Positions 1 to 7,278 of a stretch of 41,554 nucleotides of DNA are shown here, piece after piece. Under the pieces are notes generated by a model. It did not search any database and was not told the DNA's origin. It worked only from the letters and a program-made list of their open reading frames with translations. Position 1 is the first letter of the stretch; every line of letters begins with the position of its first letter. A program made the translations under genes and the position numbers. The DNA comes from a virus, in the IMG/VR virus record IMGVR_UViG_3300044799_000061, positions 1 through 41,554 of that record; one strand, 5' to 3'.

Positions 1-127
1 TATCTCTTTTTATAACCTAACTTACTTAATTCTCTAATGAGTTCGTCTTTGAAATCAAAGAAAAGCATAATCCCAAATTCGTTCTTGCAAAGTCTTCCAT
101 AAGTATCGAAGTTAAATTTGTCATCTC
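1..127. repeat. Terminal direct repeat, left copy (circular overlap)
   Basis: These 127 bases are identical to the last 127 bases of the window. An exact overlap of 127 is typical of a circular contig closed by a k=127 assembler, so it most likely marks circularity (41,427 bp unique) rather than a biological terminal repeat. It lies inside the 3' end of the 247-codon gene that crosses the join. Confidence 0.95.
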
Positions 128-743
128 CAATCGTTACATCAATATCCGCATTAATATAGGTCTCCGTGGGTTCGTCTATATAAGTCGTTAAATAAACAGG
201 AATGAACTTATCTTGATTTGCAGCAACTATAAAATACAATGCCCTTGAGAGTCCATTACTTATAGAAGTAGTCATAAGTGTTTGAATTTGCTTATTAGAA
301 ATATCTGCTATCAGGTCTTGCTCTTCATCAGTCAATAGGTCTAATACATCTTCAGGAACAAATTCTAAACCCTCAATAAAGACTTCTACAATGCCCCAAT
401 CCTTAATGGGTCTTTTATTTATCTTTTGTTCTCCAAAGTCGTTAAATTCAACAGTCAAGGGAACGACAATAGGAATACCTACATATCCACCACCGACTGA
501 ACTGTATCCAGCACCCCTTTTCTCAAAGAATACTTGTTTAAATGCTTTTCTGACTTCTAAATCTAATTCCCAAAAATTGTCTTTTCCCTGTAAGTATTCT
601 CCAGTGTTAGCGATTCTCACTCCGTCATCATTAAAACCGATTTGAATTGTCTCCACGAATCTATCATCAATGGGTTTGATTGTTTCATAACCATTTAAGG
701 TATCCTTTTTAAATTCAAAACTTTCGACTGTTACTTTTTTCAT
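1..743 (-). CDS. Hypothetical protein, 247 aa, crosses the circle join
   Basis: An open frame starts with ATG at 743 (MKKVTVESFEF) and runs to position 1. Its TAG stop is completed only through the circle: the last two bases are positions 2-1 and the final base is 41427 in the right-hand copy. Read circularly the product is a complete 247-aa protein ending GYKKR, followed by a strong RBS for the holin. It is acidic, with a glycine-rich stretch near residues 91-101 and no membrane segment or recognisable catalytic motif. It lies between the endolysin and holin genes, so it belongs to the lysis or end-of-late block. I do not recognise the family; function unknown. Confidence 0.85.
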   Translation of the reverse strand, partial: MKKVTVESFEFKKDTLNGYETIKPIDDRFVETIQIGFNDDGVRIANTGEYLQGKDNFWELDLEVRKAFKQVFFEKRGAGYSSVGGGYVGIPIVVPLTVEFNDFGEQKINKRPIKDWGIVEVFIEGLEFVPEDVLDLLTDEEQDLIADISNKQIQTLMTTSISNGLSRALYFIVAANQDKFIPVYLTTYIDEPTETYINADIDVTIGDDKFNFDTYGRLCKNEFGIMLFFDFKDELIRELSKLGYKKR

Positions 744-1397
744 TTAAGCCTCCAAATGTTGTACTAATCTCGCCAATAAGACCGCTAATTCTCTACGGTT
801 TATTAGTTTGTCCTTGTAAGTATCTAAATCTCCATAGGGCTTAAAAACTTCAAGTCTTACCATCAAATCAAAAGCCTTACTAAATTCATCTGGTTCTTCC
901 ACTTCCACCTCCGTTACTTTAAATTTAATTTTTAAAGTTCCCATTATGTTAAGAATCTTATAAGTGTAAGACCAATCAAGGTCATAAGCATAGGATAAAG
1001 CAACATTATGAATATAATTTTTCAAATTATGGTCTTGTTTATAAATGTTTAATGATTCTATGTAAGAATATTTTGCATTTTTACCCTTAATGTTAGAGAG
1101 TAAAATTCTGGTATGGTCAGCAAAACATTTTTCATCAGTTTTATATACCTGGTATTTTGCAGCATCGCTTCCTGTGGTTTGCACAGATTCTTTAACACCA
1201 TCATATTCATCATATTTTATCCCATAGAAATTATGGGAATTAACCCCATTAATAATTAATGGTTCAACATCCCAAGTTCCTTCAAGAATTGCTTGTGCTA
1301 CTGGAAACAAGGCGGGAATCCCTGTTTTCTTTTCGAGTTCTAAACCAAATCGATACAAAGATTCAATCAGTGTTGTGTTCGTCTCGCACCTCCCCAA
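744..1397 (-). CDS. Endolysin, GH73-type glucosaminidase with SLH-like tail
   Basis: Peptidoglycan hydrolase expected to cut glycan strands at lysis. Residues about 10-145 match the GH73 pattern: an amphipathic start, TGIPALFPVAQAILEGTW with the likely catalytic Glu39, then NFYGIKYDEYDG, then YQVYKT and the FADHTRIL stretch. Residues about 170-217 look like an SLH-type wall-binding helix pair ending INRRELAVLLARLVQ. The start is uncertain. The upstream-most codon is TTG at 1397, but a good GGGGAGGTG RBS lies just downstream of it and no ATG/GTG follows in frame; a CTG at 1370 overlaps the TGA of a small upstream ORF. The frame also stays open upstream to 1527. The next gene begins immediately after its stop. 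Confidence 0.85.
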   Translation of the reverse strand: MGRCETNTTLIESLYRFGLELEKKTGIPALFPVAQAILEGTWDVEPLIINGVNSHNFYGIKYDEYDGVKESVQTTGSDAAKYQVYKTDEKCFADHTRILLSNIKGKNAKYSYIESLNIYKQDHNLKNYIHNVALSYAYDLDWSYTYKILNIMGTLKIKFKVTEVEVEEPDEFSKAFDLMVRLEVFKPYGDLDTYKDKLINRRELAVLLARLVQHLEA

Positions 1398-1534
1398 TAA
1401 AATGTTATGTTCCCCTTGCGGGGTAATGTAAAATTTGGCGTTATTACCATAGTATCGTTTATTGAATAGATAGGTCGGAAGCCAGAAAAAGAGAATATCC
1501 CAAGAACAACGATTAAGATTAAAAATTTATTCAA
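1367..1534 (-). CDS. Small signal-anchored peptide, 55 aa, overlapping the endolysin start
   Basis: A TTG-initiated frame overlaps the stop of the 66-aa gene (TTGAATAA) and ends in a TGA that overlaps the start region of the endolysin. The peptide begins with Lys then a hydrophobic run (about residues 4-19), like a signal anchor, followed by a polar 36-residue tail. Position in a holin/endolysin cassette fits a spanin-, antiholin- or pinholin-like role, but no family motif is visible and there is no strong RBS, so expression would rely on coupling. It could instead be the displaced N-terminus of the endolysin if a frameshift is present. Confidence 0.45.
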   Translation of the reverse strand: MNKFLILIVVLGIFSFSGFRPIYSINDTMVITPNFTLPRKGNITFYWGGARRTQH

Positions 1535-1727
1535 TCGTATAAGTTCTATAATCTATTGGAGTACCATTGTCATAAGTTATAGTTTCAGAATCAGACGAAT
1601 GAGTTTCATTAAACGGTGCAATAAACGCCTTTCCTTCTTCCCAACGGTAAACACAGTCTTTCGCCCTAACAATAATTTCCTGAACATCTTCGTTTCTGAT
1701 AAGTCCGAAAAATTCTCGTAACTCCAT
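1527..1727 (-). CDS. Hypothetical protein, 66 aa, lysis block
   Basis: Starts MELREFFGLI at 1727. An upstream in-frame ATG at 1739 is rejected because the RBS GGAGGT lies between the two and fits the 1727 start. The RBS is embedded in the last codons of the XhlA-like gene, so the two are translationally coupled. The product is acidic, with a Trp-centred YRWEEGKAF segment and a threonine/tyrosine-rich tail. No family recognised. Confidence 0.75.
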   Translation of the reverse strand: MELREFFGLIRNEDVQEIIVRAKDCVYRWEEGKAFIAPFNETHSSDSETITYDNGTPIDYRTYTIE

Positions 1728-1729
1728 AT

Positions 1730-1993
1730 TTACCTCCATATAAATTTAATTCCAATATTCACTGCACTTATGATAAGTCCCCAAATTACAAGTTTTATGT
1801 CCAAACTTCTTGTTCTGTTTTTTTCCTCATCATTAACTTTTGTTTTGATTATTAATACCTCATCTCCTATGATGTCGAGTTTCTCAAAGATTTTTTCCTT
1901 AAAATCAGAATAACTCTTGCCGAAATTATCCAAAGTCTTAACGATGTTGCTGATGTTTGTTTCATTAACCGCTACTTTTTCTTCAAGCGTCAT
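1730..1993 (-). CDS. XhlA-like holin-associated membrane protein, 87 aa
   Basis: Residues 1-60 form a charged, heptad-like helix and residues about 66-84 a single hydrophobic segment (IKLVIWGLIISAVNIGIKF) ending in Arg. This is the layout of the XhlA family (about 85 aa, cytoplasmic coiled coil plus C-terminal anchor), which helps holin and endolysin lyse Gram-positive cells. RBS GGAGGTAAATA precedes the ATG. It is the first gene after the giant polyvalent protein and starts the lysis cassette. The assignment rests on architecture and context. Confidence 0.65.
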   Translation of the reverse strand: MTLEEKVAVNETNISNIVKTLDNFGKSYSDFKEKIFEKLDIIGDEVLIIKTKVNDEEKNRTRSLDIKLVIWGLIISAVNIGIKFIWR

Positions 1994-2017
1994 TATTTAC
2001 CTCCTAATTTATTACTC

Positions 2018-2045
2018 TTGACAAAAATTTAAAACTTGATAAGAT
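2018..2045 (+). promoter_or_regulatory. Sigma70-type promoter, TTGACA-N16-TAAGAT, opposite to the late genes
   Basis: The -35 box TTGACA (2018-2023), a 16-base spacer and TAAGAT (2040-2045) match in sequence and spacing the early promoter at 28788-28815. Transcription would run rightwards, starting near 2052, directly into the RBS of the 38-aa peptide gene. Confidence 0.65.
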
Positions 2046-2060
2046 AAACTGAGGTGAGAG

Positions 2061-2177
2061 ATGATTACATTAAAGTCAATTTTGAGGTGCATTGGAGAAT
2101 TGTTCCTAATATTTTATGCTGGGTTTATTATTTTTTTTATTGTATCTATTCTCATAGAGCCACTTCGAAGAAAGTAG
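2061..2177 (+). CDS. Membrane micropeptide, 38 aa, with own promoter inside the late block
   Basis: ATG at 2061 follows a strong RBS (GAGGTG, 2051-2056) and the promoter at 2018. The peptide has a basic start, one hydrophobic helix (about residues 13-31, Ile/Phe-rich) and the tail EPLRRK. It is the only convincing rightward gene in the left 27 kb, and its stop abuts the stop of the 1699-aa protein. A membrane peptide made from a host-type promoter could act early, for example in superinfection exclusion or as a lysis inhibitor. The function is not shown by the sequence. Confidence 0.65.
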   Translation: MITLKSILRCIGELFLIFYAGFIIFFIVSILIEPLRRK

Positions 2178-5100
2178 TTATTTACCTCCCAATGATTTTA
2201 TTAGTGTATTGTATAAGTCGGTCAATTTATTGATTTTGTCAATTTTCTCTTTGTCGGTAAGGTCTGGGTCGCTTTTTACAAATCCCATCTGAGTCTTTAT
2301 CTGTTTCGTAATCCTCGCCTCTATGACTAATCGTTTTATTTCTTCTTTAGGCACTCCCTGTTTTGTTAATTGGTCAACGGATATTTGTTCACTCTTCGTA
2401 TAGGTAATATCATAAGTTTGCAACCCTACACCGAAAATTCCAAATATTCCAAGAGGCAATAAGTCAGGATTATCTTTTGCAAGGTCAATAAAATCTTGAA
2501 AAACCATAGGAGTAAGTCTGTCTAATATTTCCTTTTTCCAAGTCAATGGTTCACCGATAGCGGTTTGTCCTTTTAGCAAGTCCGTGATAAGACTTGCAAT
2601 TGGGGCTTCTTTATATTCAAGAAATCTCGTTAAAATATCAAGACGAGTTAGAGGTTTATATCCTTCTCCGAGTGTCATAGGAACTCCCGTAGTAGTAGAA
2701 ACATATTGTCCTGAAACAAGTTGTCCTACTAATCTTGCGTATTGCTGGAAGCCACCCCAAATATCAATTCTTGTATTGCCTATCTTGATTTTTCCAACAT
2801 CGGCACTTCTCCAGTCTCCTCCTATTTTAACTTTTTTGAATGCCAACTTTGCCATACTTAAAACAGTTATACCAAATGCTATAAAGGCAAGTAAAGATTT
2901 AAGAGCTTCTTTTCTTACTGGTGGAGATAACTTTGCATAATAAAAAGGATTAAGCAAATTAATTCGTGCTGCCATTAATCGAGGAGAAAACAATAACCCA
3001 TTAAGTAATGGTTGAGCCGATTTTAAGAAGTCGGGAAGGTTGCCTCTTCCAGTGCCGTTGTTAATAAAACCTGTCAAATCTTTTAAAGTTTTAGGGTTAT
3101 CTTTGGGATTAAGTCCTGCTTTTTCAAAATTATTAAGTATAGATTTCCAAGTATAAAATCGTTGATAGTTTAAAAATCCCGTATAAGCCCTATCTGAGGC
3201 TCTCACACCTTTTCCTATGAGAGGTATTTTTTCTGCCCAACTTGACATATAGGCTTCTTCTCTGTCGGTTAATGTTCCGTTTATATCAGTCAGAGCTAAT
3301 TCATATTCCATAGCCAAAGGAAAGTCTGGGTCTTTTGCTATAGTATCCATCAATGTATTAATATTTTTTTCGCTGAAAGCATATCTGAACATATTACCGA
3401 AGGCAAGTGTAAATTCTTTAGGATGTGAAGGCATTAAGAATACCCCCTGTCTAAGTGCTCCTGAGAAGTCATAAGAAGCCATTAAGGCACGAGGGATATT
3501 CATAAGTTCGTATCCAGCATTTCTGATTTTGTCAAACAATGGTTTTGCATCTAAGACAGTTTTAATAAACTCGGTAGGAAATACTTTCTTTAATAGTTTT
3601 AATTCTCCTTCTGTCGGGACATTTCCTCCAAATTCTCCAAACAATTTTGCTAATCCATATCTGGCAGTAACTTTTTCCCAATCCCTAAGTAAAGGACTAT
3701 CTTTAACCAAGATAAATAAAGCCTCGATGTCTTCCTGAGTTACCTTAGAGCGGATACTTTCAAACTGAACCTTTAGTATTTCTCCTTTTAATTGTGCCAA
3801 TTCGGCGTAAAATCCTGCCTCTCCCGTAATCTTTTCACCAACCGCCTTTGCCCGTTCCATTCTTTTGGCTCTTTCCTGAGAATATATTCTTTCTTGTTCT
3901 GCTCTGATAGGTTTTGCTTCTTTGAGAGCATTGACGACTTTTTCAATAGGATTTACTCCTCCCATTCCCACGCCTGTAGGTTTTTCTGTAATAGTTATTG
4001 GTTCTGGTGTAGTAGGGACTTTTCTGTTAAGAAGAACATCTAATTCTTTCTGTAATCTGTTTGCTTCTTCTAAATCACCGTGATTTTTGGCTACTTTGAT
4101 TTTACTTTGATAGTCATAAAAAAGACTTTTTATATTTTCAACAGAAACATTACTTTGTTTTGCAACTTCTTCTAAGGTTGGTCTTTTAGTAGGGACTTCT
4201 ACTTTTGCAACTTGGGGGGTAATTGGGGGGGTTGGTTCTGGTTTGATTTGCCATTCAGATTTTGAAATTAATTGATATTTTTTCTCAATAGGAAGCCAAA
4301 CTTTAAAATTTTTCGGAGTTTCACTAATGAGTTGAATATCTTTTATTTCATTAAATCCACGAGTTTCAGGTATAATTCTTTGTAAAGTAATTTTGGTTGG
4401 TTCTTTTGCAACGGGTTGCGAAACTGGTTTAATAAAATCATTTATCGTTCCAGAATATTTAAGTTCAGGAATGTTAAGTATCGTATCCTTTGGAATTATT
4501 TTTGATAATGCCCCAACAGCATCAAAAATTTCATTAAATCTATTTTCCTCACTTAATCTTCCTCTATCAATTAAAGCATTGTCAATATCATAACGAACAT
4601 ATACTTGGAGTTTTCCATCTACTAACGATACACTGATTCTTGGCATATCAGAATAAACAGTCTTAATTTTCCCGTTTTCAATAAGTTGAGCTTCTTTCAA
4701 TAAATCGTGTCCCGTTCCTTCTGTCGTAAGTGATGTTTTTATCGTATTAATTCTATTTTGTAAATCTGATGGAAGTATTAATTTTTCTCCATTCCATACA
4801 GCAAGACCAATTAAGTTAGGGTTATCGGATTGAAGTTCTTTAGGAATTTGTGCAACAGGTTGCCCCAATATTTTATTTTTAATTGCTTCTTCTTTTGCAA
4901 GAATATCGGGTGGTGTTCTGCCACTGATAGATTCATTCCAAAGCATACCTAAATCTTGAAAAGTAAATGTAGTTATTGGTTTTACTGGAGTATAATCTTG
5001 AATAAGACCAACGTCGCCTCCTTTGAAATTTTTATATTGTTGAAAATCTTTTCTTAAAAATACGGCAACCCCTTCTCCGAGCGGTTCTTCTCCCATCATT

Positions 5101-7277
5101 GTTTCTATGTTTGCAGAAAGTCCACCACTCCAAAGTCCATTTTTTGCAATACTTGTAAGGCGATCAATTGAAGTAGTATGGAATAAATAATCTCCAATAT
5201 TATCAGATACAATATCTCTTTGTATTTGTGCAACAGATGGTTGCATTTTTTCAAATGGTTGATATTGTGTTATTGATATCCAATTATTGCCTACTTTTAT
5301 TTCTATATCTTGTGGCATAATGCTTTTAGAAGTTTTAAAATCACCCTTTGACCCAGTTTTTACATCTACAATAATATCTGGTGTTTTTTTAACACGAAGT
5401 ATTACGGCATCAACACCACCCTTTCTATCTGCATAAGATTGTGCATATTGTTCTGTGTTACTAAAAAATATATCTTCACCTTGCGTATTTCCCGCTAATT
5501 TTCCTGACATTAATCCACTTTGTGCTATTTTAATAGCTCTTGCCTTATTAGTTCCATGATAAAGATATTGCACTTTTTCAGGTTTGACTTCGGGTTTAAG
5601 TTCGGGAGTAGGTTCGGGAGTAGGTTCGGGTTTAATTGGCATTGATTTAGTGAGAATATTAGGATTAAATATAATTAATTCATCATTATTTCTATCGTAA
5701 AAAGCATCATATCCTACTTTTAACATTATATCATTAAGTTCGTCTAAATATTTTTGATAATCTGTAGGAAATTTCTTTCTTGCCTCTTCTGCTAATTTAT
5801 TATATATTTCTGTCCCATTTTTTGTTCGTAAATTAAGAACTTTTGTTCCTACCTTTAATTCATTTTCTGTAATTGTTGGAATCGGTCTTCCTGATAATTT
5901 ATCAAGTTCTTGATAGTGTTCTGCTGTTTTTCTATCTAATCCAAAATAAATTCCCTTCATTAATGCTGGTTTAACTTCCCCAGCGATTTTTCTCTCTCCT
6001 ATTGTTTCTGCTCTATAAATTTTAATAGGAGACTTAATTCCAGTTAATTTTATTTCTGGTTTAACAACTTCAGAAGGTTTTACTTCTGGAACAGCAGTTT
6101 TAAAAATTCCTATTCCCAACTCTTGTATTTTATCAAGTAAGACTTTTATATTAGTAAGTGGATGAAGTGTTGCAATTGCTTCTGGTGAAAGATTTTTGGC
6201 TTGATTAACAATCTCTATCAATGATGGTAAATTATTATCTTTCAATATCTTTATTAAAACATCCTCAGAGGTTGCTACTTTTATTTCTTGAATAATTGCT
6301 GGAGGTGTAGTTGGAATATGCAATCCCCAAACATATATTTTTCCCCAAAGATTAGCTTCTTCTTCGGTAGCATTTGGATGACCTACTAAATATTTCATCT
6401 TCCCTTCTGCAATTGCCATATTTTCTAATTCTTGTGCTCTTAATTGTTGTGATTTTTGAGGAGCATTTATTCCTGCCAAGATAGCACCAACTGCAATGGA
6501 AGTAAGAATATCTGGTATGTCTTTCTTTTCTATTTTATGATTTTCTAATATTTTCGTAAAAGCAGTATACCCACCAAATCCTGCACTTGTTTCAATAATT
6601 CTTCTAACTGTAGATGTAGAAACTTCACTTATTGCACTTACAAAGCCAAAAGGCATTTCTTCAAGTCCTTTTCCAACAATTTTTAGAGGTGATAATTCTC
6701 TATCAACTATTTCCTTTCCAGTTTCCTCCAACATTCCACGAATACCCCAAGTTGTTGCTCGTGAAGTCCCTATTATTAAAAATCTACCTAATGCTGGATT
6801 TAATAAACTAAGACCCCCTATTGCTTTTGAAAGTTTTGTTGCTATTTTCCCAGCAATAGGTGCTAATGCCATCATTTGAGCAACTTCTCCGAAAATTCTT
6901 CCAGCGGTATAGAATATTTTTCCCATAGGTTGTTCGGTTATTTCTGTTGTTGGTTGTAATTTTCCTAATCCGAAAGATGATGCAAGACCCCTTTTGGCTT
7001 CTATTTCAAGAGGGGTTGGTTTCAGTTTTTCTTCCAGAGGCATTGCTAACCTTTCTTTTGATACGGCATTAATTCTTCCCCAAAATGTATTCAAATCCGA
7101 CTTATCTTGGATAGTAAGTTTATTTATAGTATTTGTTATTGTAGGCAGAGTTCCCAACCCAACCGTTCCCGTTACCTTTACTTTAGGTAAAGTAGGTAAA
7201 GTAATGGTAGGCATTGTTATTTTACTAAAATCAAACTTTGTTTTAACTTTAGGTACGAGAATCTTCGAAAAGTCCAT
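2178..7277 (-). CDS. Giant polyvalent protein with three ART-like domains and LPD38-like C-terminus, 1699 aa
   Basis: Probable virion-packaged protein delivered into the host with the DNA. About 418-548 is an ADP-ribosyltransferase-like unit (IYRAE, GIYFGLDRKTAEHY, then DELIIFNP). About 570-670 is a second unit of the H-Y-E type (YLYHGTNKARA with His574, IFFSNTEQYAQSYA, later Glu659). About 696-775 is a third, more degenerate unit (YLFHTTSIDRL with His700, VAVFLRKDF). Pro-Glu linkers such as PEPTPEPTPELKPE separate units. About 1104-1620 resembles the helical LPD38 domain of phage polyvalent proteins (GTGRGNLPDFL, LLFSPRLMAARINLLNP) and includes a hydrophobic segment near 1456-1478. The N-terminus has another hydrophobic stretch (about 122-150). 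The family (polyvalent proteins described by Iyer and colleagues) is known for injected effectors. Enzymatic activity of each unit is inference. Confidence 0.8.
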   Translation of the reverse strand: MDFSKILVPKVKTKFDFSKITMPTITLPTLPKVKVTGTVGLGTLPTITNTINKLTIQDKSDLNTFWGRINAVSKERLAMPLEEKLKPTPLEIEAKRGLASSFGLGKLQPTTEITEQPMGKIFYTAGRIFGEVAQMMALAPIAGKIATKLSKAIGGLSLLNPALGRFLIIGTSRATTWGIRGMLEETGKEIVDRELSPLKIVGKGLEEMPFGFVSAISEVSTSTVRRIIETSAGFGGYTAFTKILENHKIEKKDIPDILTSIAVGAILAGINAPQKSQQLRAQELENMAIAEGKMKYLVGHPNATEEEANLWGKIYVWGLHIPTTPPAIIQEIKVATSEDVLIKILKDNNLPSLIEIVNQAKNLSPEAIATLHPLTNIKVLLDKIQELGIGIFKTAVPEVKPSEVVKPEIKLTGIKSPIKIYRAETIGERKIAGEVKPALMKGIYFGLDRKTAEHYQELDKLSGRPIPTITENELKVGTKVLNLRTKNGTEIYNKLAEEARKKFPTDYQKYLDELNDIMLKVGYDAFYDRNNDELIIFNPNILTKSMPIKPEPTPEPTPELKPEVKPEKVQYLYHGTNKARAIKIAQSGLMSGKLAGNTQGEDIFFSNTEQYAQSYADRKGGVDAVILRVKKTPDIIVDVKTGSKGDFKTSKSIMPQDIEIKVGNNWISITQYQPFEKMQPSVAQIQRDIVSDNIGDYLFHTTSIDRLTSIAKNGLWSGGLSANIETMMGEEPLGEGVAVFLRKDFQQYKNFKGGDVGLIQDYTPVKPITTFTFQDLGMLWNESISGRTPPDILAKEEAIKNKILGQPVAQIPKELQSDNPNLIGLAVWNGEKLILPSDLQNRINTIKTSLTTEGTGHDLLKEAQLIENGKIKTVYSDMPRISVSLVDGKLQVYVRYDIDNALIDRGRLSEENRFNEIFDAVGALSKIIPKDTILNIPELKYSGTINDFIKPVSQPVAKEPTKITLQRIIPETRGFNEIKDIQLISETPKNFKVWLPIEKKYQLISKSEWQIKPEPTPPITPQVAKVEVPTKRPTLEEVAKQSNVSVENIKSLFYDYQSKIKVAKNHGDLEEANRLQKELDVLLNRKVPTTPEPITITEKPTGVGMGGVNPIEKVVNALKEAKPIRAEQERIYSQERAKRMERAKAVGEKITGEAGFYAELAQLKGEILKVQFESIRSKVTQEDIEALFILVKDSPLLRDWEKVTARYGLAKLFGEFGGNVPTEGELKLLKKVFPTEFIKTVLDAKPLFDKIRNAGYELMNIPRALMASYDFSGALRQGVFLMPSHPKEFTLAFGNMFRYAFSEKNINTLMDTIAKDPDFPLAMEYELALTDINGTLTDREEAYMSSWAEKIPLIGKGVRASDRAYTGFLNYQRFYTWKSILNNFEKAGLNPKDNPKTLKDLTGFINNGTGRGNLPDFLKSAQPLLNGLLFSPRLMAARINLLNPFYYAKLSPPVRKEALKSLLAFIAFGITVLSMAKLAFKKVKIGGDWRSADVGKIKIGNTRIDIWGGFQQYARLVGQLVSGQYVSTTTGVPMTLGEGYKPLTRLDILTRFLEYKEAPIASLITDLLKGQTAIGEPLTWKKEILDRLTPMVFQDFIDLAKDNPDLLPLGIFGIFGVGLQTYDITYTKSEQISVDQLTKQGVPKEEIKRLVIEARITKQIKTQMGFVKSDPDLTDKEKIDKINKLTDLYNTLIKSLGGK

Positions 7278-7278
7278 T

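Noticed and set aside
1398-1425. CCCC-gcaa-GGGG hairpin upstream of the endolysin as a terminator
   Set aside because: Only four pairs and no T-tract; probably incidental within the overlapping ORFs.
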